The notes under the pieces were generated by a model, which saw nothing but the letters and a program-made list of their open reading frames with translations, did not search any database and was not told the origin of the DNA. Below, in pieces: positions 1 to 8,731 of a stretch of 38,118 nt of DNA (positions are counted from its first letter, which is position 1; each line of letters begins with the position of its first letter). The DNA is taken from contig CAZZFF010000060.1 in assembly GCA_964653485.1 (NCBI GenBank), positions 1 to 38,118 of the forward strand. The letters run 5' to 3'. Origin of the DNA: CAVQND01 sp964653485. Lineage in GTDB: Bacteria > Verrucomicrobiota > Verrucomicrobiia > Limisphaerales > UBA8199. The translations under genes and the position numbers were made by a program.

Positions 1-2
1 TA

Positions 3-1193
3 TGGCCCTACGCCGGCGCGGAATCCGGAAAACCCCACTTTGGGGACAGGCTCCAACTAGCGCCAACTGCACGTTCTGCGCCCGATCAACGCATAACCCA
101 TCTCCCCTTTCTCGATGCTTTCCGTGGGTTTGCCATACTGTTCGTCATTCTGCAGCACACCACTGCTCAGAGCCCGGGCATTCCAGGCGGCTTCCTGTTC
201 CGGGTGGCGTCCGCTCTACCAGGGATGCCGTTGTTTTTCATGGCCAGCACCGCCGCGCTTTTCCTCTCTCTCGAACACCGAAAGGCCACGGAAAAGGCCC
301 CGATACGCAATTTCTTCCTCCGTCGTCTCTTTCGCATTGCGCCGCTCTTCTATTGCGGGGCTGCCTTTTACACACTCGTCCGGTTTGAGGAGCGACTTGG
401 ACAGGAGGCACCTGGGTACTATTCCCTCGCCCGCCTAGCAACCACACTTTCATTCACTGGCGGGCTGTTCCCGGCTCACATCATGAGCGTAGTGCCCGGC
501 GGGTGGTCGATCTTGGTGGAGATGCAGTTCTATATGTTTGTGCCGATATTCTTCGCGTATACACGCTCCGTCCGCGCGGCCGCTATTTCCCTGGCCGGAA
601 CTGTGCTGCTCGCCGCCATACTCCGAGCCGCCGCCTTTTCACTCCTGTCACGAGTATACCCACTGGAAGTCGTGGGCCAATATGTAACCTATTGGCTCCC
701 GAAGCAGATGCCATTCTTTGTCAGCGGGGCGCTCCTCCACTTCGCCCTTCGGCATTGGCAACAAAGCACCGCAAGAGTGAACGCTGTGCCCTTAATGGCA
801 ACCGCTATTGCAATCATTGCCTTCACCCCACTGGCCCTATGCCTTCCGAGGCTCAACAGGTACGCCTATCTGCCGCTGTGGCTGTGCTTCGGATTTGGTG
901 TGGGAGCGAGGCAGCCCCGCCTCCTTGTTAACCGGATAACGCGCTACGTCGGCCTCATCAGCTTCAGTGGGTATATCACACATTTTGCCATTCTACACTA
1001 TATTGCACGGTCATTGCCTCAGGTGCTGGCGCATTCGGGAATACAGCTTCGAGGTAACGGTTATTGTATTTTACTACTCGTGCTTGTCATCGTAGGCACT
1101 GGCGCGGCTTCCACCGCGACCTACTTCTTGGTGGAGCAGCCTGGGCGAAGACTCGGGGCTCGATTCATCGGCTTCCTTGAGGCGCGCACTTAA
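3..1193 (+). CDS. Membrane acyltransferase, acyltransferase-3 family (5' end cut by window edge)
   Basis: Integral-membrane O-acyltransferase family (Acyl_transf_3), which transfers acetyl or similar groups to surface sugars across the inner membrane. The frame has no stop and no ATG, GTG or TTG between position 3 and the hallmark FLDAFRGFAILFVILQH segment at about 108-158, so the true start lies left of the window. The first internal Met at 204 would delete this catalytic-His segment, so I do not accept it as the start. Several hydrophobic helices follow, including one at about 575-640 and another at about 1060-1130, and the protein ends just after VEQPGRRLG, which is usual for the family. 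It lies 76 bases before a GT2 glycosyltransferase in a polysaccharide locus, so modification of the glycan is the likely job. The acyl group and acceptor cannot be read from the sequence. Confidence 0.85.
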   Translation, partial: WPYAGAESGKPHFGDRLQLAPTARSAPDQRITHLPFLDAFRGFAILFVILQHTTAQSPGIPGGFLFRVASALPGMPLFFMASTAALFLSLEHRKATEKAPIRNFFLRRLFRIAPLFYCGAAFYTLVRFEERLGQEAPGYYSLARLATTLSFTGGLFPAHIMSVVPGGWSILVEMQFYMFVPIFFAYTRSVRAAAISLAGTVLLAAILRAAAFSLLSRVYPLEVVGQYVTYWLPKQMPFFVSGALLHFALRHWQQSTARVNAVPLMATAIAIIAFTPLALCLPRLNRYAYLPLWLCFGFGVGARQPRLLVNRITRYVGLISFSGYITHFAILHYIARSLPQVLAHSGIQLRGNGYCILLLVLVIVGTGAASTATYFLVEQPGRRLGARFIGFLEART

Positions 1194-1269
1194 GCGCGGC
1201 TCACGGGGGACGGGGATTCATGCGAGATTCGTCCAGGATGTCAACTTAACCCCAGGTCAACATCCGTTC

Positions 1270-2202
1270 ATGTTTGATCTTGCCATAACCACTTACAAGC
1301 GGCCTGCCCTGGTCTACGCGGCGGTTAAGTCCTGCCTGACGCAGGGCCCAATGTTGGAGAAGGTCATCGTTGTGGACGACGCGAGCATGGATCTCACACG
1401 GGAAGCTGTGGAGTCGCTGCATGACCCGCGGGTACTGTTTGTGCAGCGTGAGACGAACGGAGGGATCTCAGCCGCAAGGCGCGATGCCTTCTCCCTTTCG
1501 ACGGCCAGTTGGACAGTAAGCCTGGACAGCGATCACGAGCTGCTGCCCGGGGCTCTTGAGGCATTTGCCGGCCTCCTGGCCACCGCAGCGGAACCAGTTG
1601 ATATTCTGGGGGCGTGCTACAAATGGGATACGGGCCGCGTCAGTCCGAAGTCTGTCCCGCGAGGGATCTTGGGCTATCGAGATAGAATCCACTACGCCGG
1701 CCTGGAGGACAGCATCGGGAGCGATTACCTGTGCGCCGTTTCTGCAAGAGTGCGGCAAGCCGTGAGTTGGGAACCTTTGCGCTCCATTTTACCCGACACT
1801 CTCTTTCAACTCGACGCCGCGAGAGTTGGCAATGCAGTATTCACGCCCCGGTGCCTGGCATTCCAAAAATCAAACGCGGCGTACGGATACACGCGTGGAA
1901 CGGCGGCGTGCAGGCTGGCGAGGCGCCGCTTGGACGCCAATGATGCACTTCAGGCCACAAGGGCCATCATGGAGCGTCACGGGGCGGCCCTGCGCAGGTG
2001 GGGCCCACGGTTGCTGGCGCGTGTCCTGCGCCAGGGGGCCTTCTTTGCAATACTGAGCGGGGATCGCAGTCTTGCCCGCCACTGGCTCAAGACGGCCGTT
2101 ATGTCCAGCGGACTGGACTACCATGCATTTGTGCTCGCGACGATCTCCTTTTTACCGGCTAAGGCGGTCGAAATGATGTACCGTGCGAGAGGAACAAGGT
2201 GA
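1270..2202 (+). CDS. Glycosyltransferase family 2 (GT-A fold)
   Basis: Likely cytoplasmic nucleotide-sugar-dependent glycosyltransferase of about 310 aa. The N-terminus LAITTYKRP is the classic GT2 opening, VVDDAS (residues 35-40) is the nucleotide-binding acidic motif, and SLDSD (residues 84-88) is the DXD-type metal site. I chose ATG 1270 because the family homology begins there. An in-frame TTG at 1177 would add 31 residues without recognisable homology and overlap the upstream gene. The stop overlaps the ATG of the next gene by one base (TGATG), which indicates translational coupling with the ligase/polymerase gene. Donor and acceptor sugars are unknown. Confidence 0.85.
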   Translation: MFDLAITTYKRPALVYAAVKSCLTQGPMLEKVIVVDDASMDLTREAVESLHDPRVLFVQRETNGGISAARRDAFSLSTASWTVSLDSDHELLPGALEAFAGLLATAAEPVDILGACYKWDTGRVSPKSVPRGILGYRDRIHYAGLEDSIGSDYLCAVSARVRQAVSWEPLRSILPDTLFQLDAARVGNAVFTPRCLAFQKSNAAYGYTRGTAACRLARRRLDANDALQATRAIMERHGAALRRWGPRLLARVLRQGAFFAILSGDRSLARHWLKTAVMSSGLDYHAFVLATISFLPAKAVEMMYRARGTR

Positions 2203-3713
2203 TGGACTTGACCGCATCTAATTTCGGCAGCTTGTTCGACCGAAAGGAGAAGTTGTCCTTGGGGGCTGTCGTTCTGTTGGCTGTTTACCCGATGCTGGCG
2301 TTTATGGGCCAGTTTCCCATCGAAGGGGCAGGGTTCCCACTTTCGCTGGAACACGTCATCATCGCCATCTGTGGCGTGCTTATACTGTTCGAATGTGCCT
2401 TCGGTTCGCTCACGCTCAGGTGCGCGAACGGGCCTTTTCTCGCGGGCCTTGCCGTCTGGTTCGGCGGAAACGCGCTGTCGCTGCTCTTTTATCCTAACAA
2501 GGACGGGAACATCGTGGTCCTCGGCTATTTTCAGAAGTGCCTTTTCTGCTATCTGGCGTTCCTCGTCTTGGCGGAGAACCACTGCCTGCTGAAGGTCATG
2601 AAGTGCTATCTGGTAGGCTGTTTGATCGCCGGGCTGTTTACCCTCTATTACTTCCTTTACCATGGCGCCTCTCTCCAAGATATCCGCGTGTCAGCTTATG
2701 GCTGGGTCGACGACGTCGGACAGCTTCAAGTGGACCTGATGCACGGGCTTGCCCGAAACGGTGCGGGCAATGTCCTCCCACTCTGGTTCTCACTGATATT
2801 CCTCATGCTGTATCCTGACAAGGGGCGCAAGAGGCTCTATTTAGGCCTGGCTGCCATCTTCCTCATCCTCTCGCTCATGGCGCTGCGACGGGAGACCCTC
2901 GTACACCTGCTTATTGGCTTTATTGTCCTCCTCGCGTGGGCGCCCAGAGGATGTCGCTGGCCGGCAGTGTCCATCATGGCCCTTTTTCTATGTGGAGCGG
3001 GCTATCTTATCCTCGGCAATGAAGATTGGAGACACCGGCTGTTTGAGGAAACGGTCGATTCATTCAACGAAAGCCAGGACCCTCGCACGGCGATGCTCAA
3101 GGCCACGCCGGCTGCTCTTCTCGACAAGCCGCTCCTCGGGCATGGTCCCGGAAACTACAGGACCGCTATTCTGAACTACATAGACATCCGGGGTGTCGTG
3201 CAAGAAACCGGCTTGGCGGCCCACAACTCGTTTTCAGCGGCGGCCCTGGAGGCTGGCAGTGTCGGCCTCGTTGGCGCAGTCATCATGACCGGCGCTCTCT
3301 TCATTCAACTGATTCGCCGACGACAATACCCAACGAGTGACCGTCACCTCGTTTGGTTAACCTCGGTCTTCATTTTCCTTGAGGTGCTGGACCGGCAGAC
3401 CTTTGGGGACGGCTTGTATGCTCCTCAGACATGGTTCTGGTTCGGCATTCTGTTGGCACAAAGCAAGATCATGGAGGAGCATGCCTCCGCCCAGGAGGCG
3501 GATGCGACACAGGGGATCACGCGCGGTCTGGTGCTCGCAGGGACGCTAAACCGTTGCCCGGTCACTGCGATCCCCAGTGCGGTGCTCACTCAGGCCGTCG
3601 ACTCTGGCATAGCTCCGCCCGGAACGTTATTAACACCAGCAAAGGGCGATCGAGGCCGTCGCCGGAACCGGAGCGGCGCCTCGTTCGGGTGCCGGGCCGA
3701 CCTTCGGCCTTAG
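2202..3713 (+). CDS. O-antigen ligase / Wzy-like polymerase membrane protein
   Basis: Polytopic inner-membrane protein of about 503 aa with roughly ten hydrophobic segments and a large periplasmic loop carrying PLLGHGPGNY and AAHNSF (His at about residue 341). This arrangement is characteristic of the O-antigen ligase/polymerase superfamily (Wzy_C/WaaL), which polymerises repeat units or attaches the glycan to a carrier. Its start overlaps the preceding GT2 stop by one base. After about residue 425 the protein loses hydrophobicity and becomes a roughly 80-residue Ala/Gly/Arg-rich tail with no family resemblance, possibly an extension or a late frame slip. Ligase and polymerase cannot be told apart from sequence alone. 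Confidence 0.8.
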   Translation: MDLTASNFGSLFDRKEKLSLGAVVLLAVYPMLAFMGQFPIEGAGFPLSLEHVIIAICGVLILFECAFGSLTLRCANGPFLAGLAVWFGGNALSLLFYPNKDGNIVVLGYFQKCLFCYLAFLVLAENHCLLKVMKCYLVGCLIAGLFTLYYFLYHGASLQDIRVSAYGWVDDVGQLQVDLMHGLARNGAGNVLPLWFSLIFLMLYPDKGRKRLYLGLAAIFLILSLMALRRETLVHLLIGFIVLLAWAPRGCRWPAVSIMALFLCGAGYLILGNEDWRHRLFEETVDSFNESQDPRTAMLKATPAALLDKPLLGHGPGNYRTAILNYIDIRGVVQETGLAAHNSFSAAALEAGSVGLVGAVIMTGALFIQLIRRRQYPTSDRHLVWLTSVFIFLEVLDRQTFGDGLYAPQTWFWFGILLAQSKIMEEHASAQEADATQGITRGLVLAGTLNRCPVTAIPSAVLTQAVDSGIAPPGTLLTPAKGDRGRRRNRSGASFGCRADLRP

Positions 3714-3795
3714 TCAACTCTCAGTGGGGTTTGAGCGTTCGGTCTTGCCTTTTTGTCTCACACTTTGGGTTCCGCGGCGGGTCGAATAAACTGCC

Positions 3796-5280
3796 ATGCG
3801 CATCGACCGCAGAACTGTAGCCTTGGCTCACCTGCCGGAGTTGGGCCATTATCCCTCTGTGGAATCCCTGCTTCACCGCGGAAAACAGACAGGGCTTTGC
3901 TGCGGTTCACCAATTCCCGGGCCGTCGTCCGGCAGCCTCGTGAGCGGACTGTTCCGGGAAGCGGGTTTCGACGAACGCCGAGCCGGACTCGCCGGATGGA
4001 ATCCGCTGGGGGAGTTCGTCCGCCCGGGCGATTCCGTGCTTCTGAAGCCCAATTTTGTCAATCACCAGAATCACTCAAGCCAGGGGATGGACTGCATGGT
4101 CACGCACCCGTCCGTGCTCGCGAGTGCTTTGGATTATGTGCTGTTGGCCCAACCAGGGCGAGTCATCGTCGGCGACGCGCCGATGCAAAGCTGCGACCTC
4201 AAAGAGTTAATGGATGTGACGGGATATGCGCAACTCAAGGAACATTATGCGCGCCTGGGAGCCCTGGTTGAATGGGTCGACTTTCGGCGCACGATCTTGG
4301 ATGGAGCAACGCTGGTCGCGCATCCTATTACCGACAGGCGCCCAGTGGAACTATACACGCTGTTCGACCTGGGGTCGGAAAGCCTACTGGAGCCGCTTTC
4401 CATGCATGCCGATCGTTTTCGCGTCACCATGTACGATCCGGCGTTGATGCGCCACACGCACGCTCGCGGGAGGCACCAGTACTTGATCGCAAGAGAAGCA
4501 CTCGAGGCGGACGTCGTGCTCAACCTGCCCAAGCTCAAGACACACAAGAAGGCTGGAATTACAGGCGCTTTGAAAAACCTCGTTGGCCTAAATGGCAACA
4601 AGGACTATCTTCCACACCACCGTCTTGGCGGCCGCGAACGGGGGGGAGACTGTTACTTCGGAGGCTCCCGCTTGAAGATGGCAGCCGAGCGTTTGCTCGA
4701 CTGCGCCAACGGATGCTCCGGAATCTCCCAGCTTTGCTGCCGTCAGGCCGCACGTGTCAGCATCGGGCTCGCACGCCTGTTGGGCGAAGACTCGAATGTG
4801 GAAGGTAGTTGGCATGGCAACGACACCGTCTGGCGCACGTGCCTGGATCTCAACCGTATCCTTGTTTACGGGCGCCCGGACGGCAGCTTGGCTCCAACTC
4901 CGCAACGGAGAATCCTCACGATTACCGACGCCGTCATCTGCGGTGAGGGGGAAGGGCCGCTGGCACCATCGCCCAAGTCCGTCGGACTGCTGACGTGCTC
5001 GGTTAACCAGGCGGCGGCCGATCTCGTACATGCCCACCTCATGGGTTTCGACTGGCGGAACATTCCTCTCGTGCGGGAAGCATTCACTTGTCCACACTAC
5101 CCACTAGTTGATTTCTGCCCGGAGGACGTTCAGGTACTGTTCGAAGGTCGACGGTTCAAGCAGCCCTGGCCGCTATGGAATCCAGTGCCATTTCGACCAC
5201 CGGCAGGATGGGTAGGCCACTGCGAGCGCGTTTGTTCCGAGGAGGCCCAGGCTGGATACATCGAGCCACGGTACGAATGA
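3796..5280 (+). CDS. DUF362 domain protein
   Basis: Protein of 494 aa with the DUF362 signature: VLLKPNFVN (residues 81-89), a Thr-His-Pro step (VTHPSVL), VIVGDAPMQ, and the block NLPKLKTHKKAGITGALKNL starting at residue 243. The biochemical role of DUF362 is unsettled; some members are fused to ferredoxin domains. No CX2CX2CX3C ferredoxin cluster is visible here, so this is the stand-alone form. There is no signal peptide, so it is probably cytoplasmic. It opens a new block after an 82-base gap in which I see no clear promoter. Seven bases separate its stop from the ATP-grasp start, so the two are probably made together. Its place between a ligase-like protein and glycosyltransferases suggests a role in glycan assembly or modification, which is inference. 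Confidence 0.8.
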   Translation: MRIDRRTVALAHLPELGHYPSVESLLHRGKQTGLCCGSPIPGPSSGSLVSGLFREAGFDERRAGLAGWNPLGEFVRPGDSVLLKPNFVNHQNHSSQGMDCMVTHPSVLASALDYVLLAQPGRVIVGDAPMQSCDLKELMDVTGYAQLKEHYARLGALVEWVDFRRTILDGATLVAHPITDRRPVELYTLFDLGSESLLEPLSMHADRFRVTMYDPALMRHTHARGRHQYLIAREALEADVVLNLPKLKTHKKAGITGALKNLVGLNGNKDYLPHHRLGGRERGGDCYFGGSRLKMAAERLLDCANGCSGISQLCCRQAARVSIGLARLLGEDSNVEGSWHGNDTVWRTCLDLNRILVYGRPDGSLAPTPQRRILTITDAVICGEGEGPLAPSPKSVGLLTCSVNQAAADLVHAHLMGFDWRNIPLVREAFTCPHYPLVDFCPEDVQVLFEGRRFKQPWPLWNPVPFRPPAGWVGHCERVCSEEAQAGYIEPRYE

Positions 5281-5287
5281 GCTGATT

Positions 5288-6418
5288 ATGATTGGGATAC
5301 ACCAAAGAGCCGGCAGCTTCTCCGATCGCTGGACTCACTATTGCGTAGAAAAGGGCATCCCATTCAAACCCGTCGACTGCCTGGCGACTGATGTCATGAG
5401 ACAGTGCTGTCACCTGGAGGCAGTGCTTTGGCACTGGGCCAACTCGAGCCCGCGGGACCAGTTGGTCGCTCGGCAAATCATCGCAGCCTTGGAGGCCCAC
5501 GGATTGATAGTCTTTCCCGACACCGCGACGTGCTGGCACTACGACGACAAGGTCGCGCAGAAGTACCTGCTAGAGGCCGTCAAGGCCCCTTTGATTCCCA
5601 CCTGGGTCCTCTCAGATCGCCGTGAAGCAATGACCTGGGTTGCGAATACACACTGGCCAAAAGTCTTCAAACTGCGTTGCGGGGCAGGCTCAAGCAACGT
5701 GCGGCTAGTGCGCACACGGCGCGTGGCCGAGAAGCTTTGTCGGCAAGCCTTCGGGCGAGGCTTTCCCTCTAGCCCGGGGTACTTCAGAGATATCGCCACC
5801 CGCCTTCACACAACGACGGGGGCCAGGCAATTCTGGGAAAAGCTCGCAAGGGTACCACGCACCGTTCAGAGGATTCTAAGCTTCCGCCGCCAGATGCCCC
5901 GCCAGAAAGGCTACGTCTATTTTCAGGACTTCCTTCCGCATAATGCCTTTGACACCAGGGTGACGATCATTGGGAAGCGGGCGTTCGCCTTCATTCGGCA
6001 GAACCGCCCAGACGATTTCCGAGCCTCTGGAAGCGGCCGGCTGGATTATGACCCGGCTAGAATTGACAAACGATGCGTCGAGATCGCTTTTCGGGTGGCC
6101 GAACGACTTGGCACCCAGAGCCTGGCCTTCGATTTCCTCTTTGACCCTGCCCACCAGCCTAATATCGGCGAAGTTAGTTATTGCTACGTGAGTTCCGCGG
6201 TCTATGGCTGCCCAGGTCATTGGGACCACAACATGCACTGGCACGAAGGCCACACCAGGCCGGAGGACGCGATAATGGAGGACATGCTCTCTAAATGCTG
6301 TGCTTTAAAACCATCGAGGCAGGCGGGAGGATCAGGCTCTTTGGAAGACGGCGCTTGGTCAACCCCCGCTGGAGCGCTGAAGTGCCGACAAGGGCCTTTT
6401 GAAAGTGGATGCGCGTAA
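5288..6418 (+). CDS. ATP-grasp ligase, RimK-like
   Basis: Protein of 376 aa whose middle and C-terminal parts resemble ATP-grasp carboxylate-amine/thiol ligases. Lys residues in WPKVFKLRCGAGSSNV (123-138) fit ATP binding. FDTRVTIIGKRAFAFIRQN (221-239) is the RimK-type strand with a basic residue. FDFLFD (281-286) and IGEVSY (293-298) provide acidic metal ligands. Such enzymes form acyl-phosphate intermediates and join a carboxylate to an amine. The last roughly 35 residues, after MLSKC, are Gly/Pro-rich and look non-conserved. The gene follows the DUF362 gene by seven bases and overlaps the next GT4 start by ten bases. One possibility is that it couples an amino acid or other amine to a sugar acid or acyl group of the glycan; the substrate cannot be inferred. 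Confidence 0.75.
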   Translation: MIGIHQRAGSFSDRWTHYCVEKGIPFKPVDCLATDVMRQCCHLEAVLWHWANSSPRDQLVARQIIAALEAHGLIVFPDTATCWHYDDKVAQKYLLEAVKAPLIPTWVLSDRREAMTWVANTHWPKVFKLRCGAGSSNVRLVRTRRVAEKLCRQAFGRGFPSSPGYFRDIATRLHTTTGARQFWEKLARVPRTVQRILSFRRQMPRQKGYVYFQDFLPHNAFDTRVTIIGKRAFAFIRQNRPDDFRASGSGRLDYDPARIDKRCVEIAFRVAERLGTQSLAFDFLFDPAHQPNIGEVSYCYVSSAVYGCPGHWDHNMHWHEGHTRPEDAIMEDMLSKCCALKPSRQAGGSGSLEDGAWSTPAGALKCRQGPFESGCA

Positions 6419-7665
6419 CACTGTTTATCGATAGCCTGGGACCAGGCGGCGCCCAGCGCCAGATCACTCTGCTGGCGGTCGCTTTGAAGAAACGCCACCA
6501 CCAAGTTCGCATGCTTGTCTATCACCCGCACGACCATTTCCTTCCGGCACTCGAGGACGCGGGAGTCCCCTGCCAGTTGCTCACAGGCAGAACGAAGTGG
6601 CAGAAGATGTTTGAGGTCCGCAATGCGTTGCGGCATGGCCTTCAAGACGTAGTGCTGGCGTTCCTGGGCGGACCCGCTCTGTACGCAGAATTAGCGGGAT
6701 TGCCCGCCCGGCACTGGGGCCTGGTAGTAGGGGAAAGATTAGCATTCCCGGCGCTCAGCAGCGCGCGGGCAAGATGGTTGCGCTGGCTCCATCATTTTGC
6801 TGACGCCGTTGTAACGAATTCCCATACCTGTGGCCTCATGCTGAAGGAGACCCTCCCGGAGTTGAGCGGGAAGATTGTGACCGTTTACAACGCAACCGAT
6901 CTCCGCACCTTTTCACCTGCGGCGCAGAACAAGGCTCCTGGGCTAGCCTCCAGACTGAGGATCGTCGTGGCCTCGAGCTACCAGCAAAAGAAGAACATGC
7001 TCGGCGTGGCTAAAGCATTGGACATGCTTCGTATGGGGTCACCCGGCTCTGACGTGGTCGTGGATTGGTATGGCGGCCCAGGGCCAACACCGGCACCACT
7101 TGACGCAGCCAAGGATTTCGCCGTGCGGCGACAGCTAGGAGACCGGCTTCGATTTCACGGGCCTATCCGCGAGATCGAGAAGGAGTACGCGGCGGCTGAT
7201 GCGGTCGGACTCCTCTCCTTCTACGAGGGCTTGCCCAACTCAATCTGCGAGGGGTTGGCCTGCGGCAAACCAGTTATACTCAGCGATGTCTGCGACGCGG
7301 GTAGCTTGGTTACCGAGGGCGAGAATGGGTTTACCTGCGATCCCCGCTCGCCGGAGAGCATCGCCACCGCCTTCCAGCGGTTTGCGGCGCTATCCCCGGA
7401 GTCCCGCCGGCGGATGGGGGAGGCCTCCAGGCGCAAGGCCGAAATCCTGTTTGCCCAAGACACAATTCTTGACCGTTACGAACAGATACTCGTAGCGGCA
7501 GCAGCGCGGAGACCGCTCCCAACCGGCTGCGCATGGCCGCAGGCGGTGCCGGACTCCGCCCACCGCACGATTGCCCGCTGGTCAGGCGGCCTGCCCCGCC
7601 CCGAGGATCGCTCGGCGCAACATGCTTGTGGCAAAGAGAGCGCCGGCGGAACATGCCGATCGTGA
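6409..7665 (+). CDS. Glycosyltransferase family 4 (GT-B fold)
   Basis: Retaining GT-B glycosyltransferase. The N-terminal domain opens with FIDSLGPGGAQRQ, the typical acceptor-side Gly-rich start. The C-terminal Rossmann domain has the EX7E motif (Glu273 and Glu281 in YEGLPNSICEGLACGKPVI), which binds the nucleotide-sugar donor. The conserved domain ends near residue 365 (about 7505); the last 55 residues are Pro/Arg-rich and show no GT4 character. The start overlaps the upstream ATP-grasp gene by ten bases. It probably adds one sugar to the lipid-linked repeat unit on the cytoplasmic face; specificity is unknown. Confidence 0.88.
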   Translation: MRVTLFIDSLGPGGAQRQITLLAVALKKRHHQVRMLVYHPHDHFLPALEDAGVPCQLLTGRTKWQKMFEVRNALRHGLQDVVLAFLGGPALYAELAGLPARHWGLVVGERLAFPALSSARARWLRWLHHFADAVVTNSHTCGLMLKETLPELSGKIVTVYNATDLRTFSPAAQNKAPGLASRLRIVVASSYQQKKNMLGVAKALDMLRMGSPGSDVVVDWYGGPGPTPAPLDAAKDFAVRRQLGDRLRFHGPIREIEKEYAAADAVGLLSFYEGLPNSICEGLACGKPVILSDVCDAGSLVTEGENGFTCDPRSPESIATAFQRFAALSPESRRRMGEASRRKAEILFAQDTILDRYEQILVAAAARRPLPTGCAWPQAVPDSAHRTIARWSGGLPRPEDRSAQHACGKESAGGTCRS

Positions 7666-7825
7666 AGCGGTCCGGCCGACCGCACGCGGAGGAGGAGTAC
7701 CATCCTGCGGCAGAGTCGGATTCCATTCAACTGCTCCGTCGGCGCGGTCTATGACTGACTTCCTTTACGGCATCGCTCTTGAGAGGCCAGCCGCCTCTCA
7801 ACCCTCAACTTTAACTTGGGACATC

Positions 7826-8482
7826 ATGACGCAATTAACCCCTGCCTCGCCATTGACCAAGGCCCTGCACACCATTCTGGACCTCGAGTTCGCCGTGGCT
7901 TTCGCCTTTATCTATAGACTTCTGTGGATGCTGGCTTCACAACGGAGATTCGCCCAGTGTGGCCCTGGAACGACGGTGTTTCCCGGAGAGTTCACCTTCA
8001 AGAATGTGTATCTCGGCAGAGGCGTCGTCATTGGCTACCGCTGCCGATTCTCCGCCGTTCACAGCCGAATCGTAATTCGAGACCGGGCGGGCATCGCGGC
8101 TGAATGCGTCATCAGGACTGGGGATCACAATACTTCCTGCATCGGCAGGTACATGATGGACTTCACCGAAGCGGAGAAGCGCCCCGGAGATGATCGAGAT
8201 GTCACCATCGAGGAGGATGTGTGGGTTGGTACCCGATGTATAATCCTGAAAGGGGCCAACATCCACCGTGGCGCGGTAGTGGGGGCCGGCTCGGTCATCC
8301 GCGGCTTCGTGCCGCCATACTCGGTAGTCGCGGGAAATCCGGCTCGAGTCTATCGCTTCCGGGCCGATGTTGACTCCATTGTGCGGCACGAAGAGAAGCT
8401 CTATCCGCCCGAAGCAAGGCTGTGTCCTCGAGCGCTTCAGCAATACCAGGCGCGTTATCCCAACCTCTACTCAACCTGTTAG
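7826..8482 (+). CDS. Left-handed beta-helix (hexapeptide) O/N-acyltransferase
   Basis: Protein of about 218 aa with hexapeptide-repeat turns (VYLGRGVVIG, RIVIRDRAGIAA, VTIEEDVWVG, CIILKGANIHRGAVVGAGSV) and the end VVAGNPARVYRF, typical of the WbbJ/xenobiotic acyltransferase group. Asp100-His101 in RTGDHNTS fits the catalytic His loop. The frame is open back to 7571 and another ATG lies at 7751. I prefer ATG 7826 because TTGGGA lies just upstream and the added residues look unstructured, but 7751 is possible. It stands immediately before an ACP and a KAS III, so it could use a locus-made acyl thioester, or plain acetyl-CoA, to acylate a sugar. The donor is not visible from sequence. Confidence 0.82.
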   Translation: MTQLTPASPLTKALHTILDLEFAVAFAFIYRLLWMLASQRRFAQCGPGTTVFPGEFTFKNVYLGRGVVIGYRCRFSAVHSRIVIRDRAGIAAECVIRTGDHNTSCIGRYMMDFTEAEKRPGDDRDVTIEEDVWVGTRCIILKGANIHRGAVVGAGSVIRGFVPPYSVVAGNPARVYRFRADVDSIVRHEEKLYPPEARLCPRALQQYQARYPNLYSTC

Positions 8483-8502
8483 ACGATCCTCCTGATAGCC
8501 CT

Positions 8503-8724
8503 ATGGAAATCGAATACTTCTGCCGCGATCTGGAAGCCATGTTGAATCGCACGCCTGGCACGCTCCGCGCCGGCATGCACGTCCTCCACATTGCCGAGTG
8601 GGACTCGATGCAGAGTTTGACATTCGTCATGTTCGCGCAGGAACGCTACAAGAAGAACGTAAGCGCGGTGGCTGTCGCAAAGGCCGCGACGGTCGATGAA
8701 TTGTACAGGCTCATTTCGTCTTAA
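8503..8724 (+). CDS. Acyl carrier protein-like protein (ACP1)
   Basis: Acidic four-helix protein of 73 aa with the phosphopantetheine attachment motif in the form EWDSM (Ser35), where canonical ACPs have DSL. An in-frame GTG/TTG-type extension to 8422 exists, but it would overlap the acyltransferase gene, and ATG 8503 gives the normal ACP length. It is predicted to carry an acyl group as a thioester in the cytoplasm. The KAS III gene begins seven bases after its stop, so the two form a module. It differs clearly in sequence from ACP2 (10908-11138), yet Ser is at residue 35 in both. Confidence 0.82.
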   Translation: MEIEYFCRDLEAMLNRTPGTLRAGMHVLHIAEWDSMQSLTFVMFAQERYKKNVSAVAVAKAATVDELYRLISS

Positions 8725-8731
8725 GCGCGCC

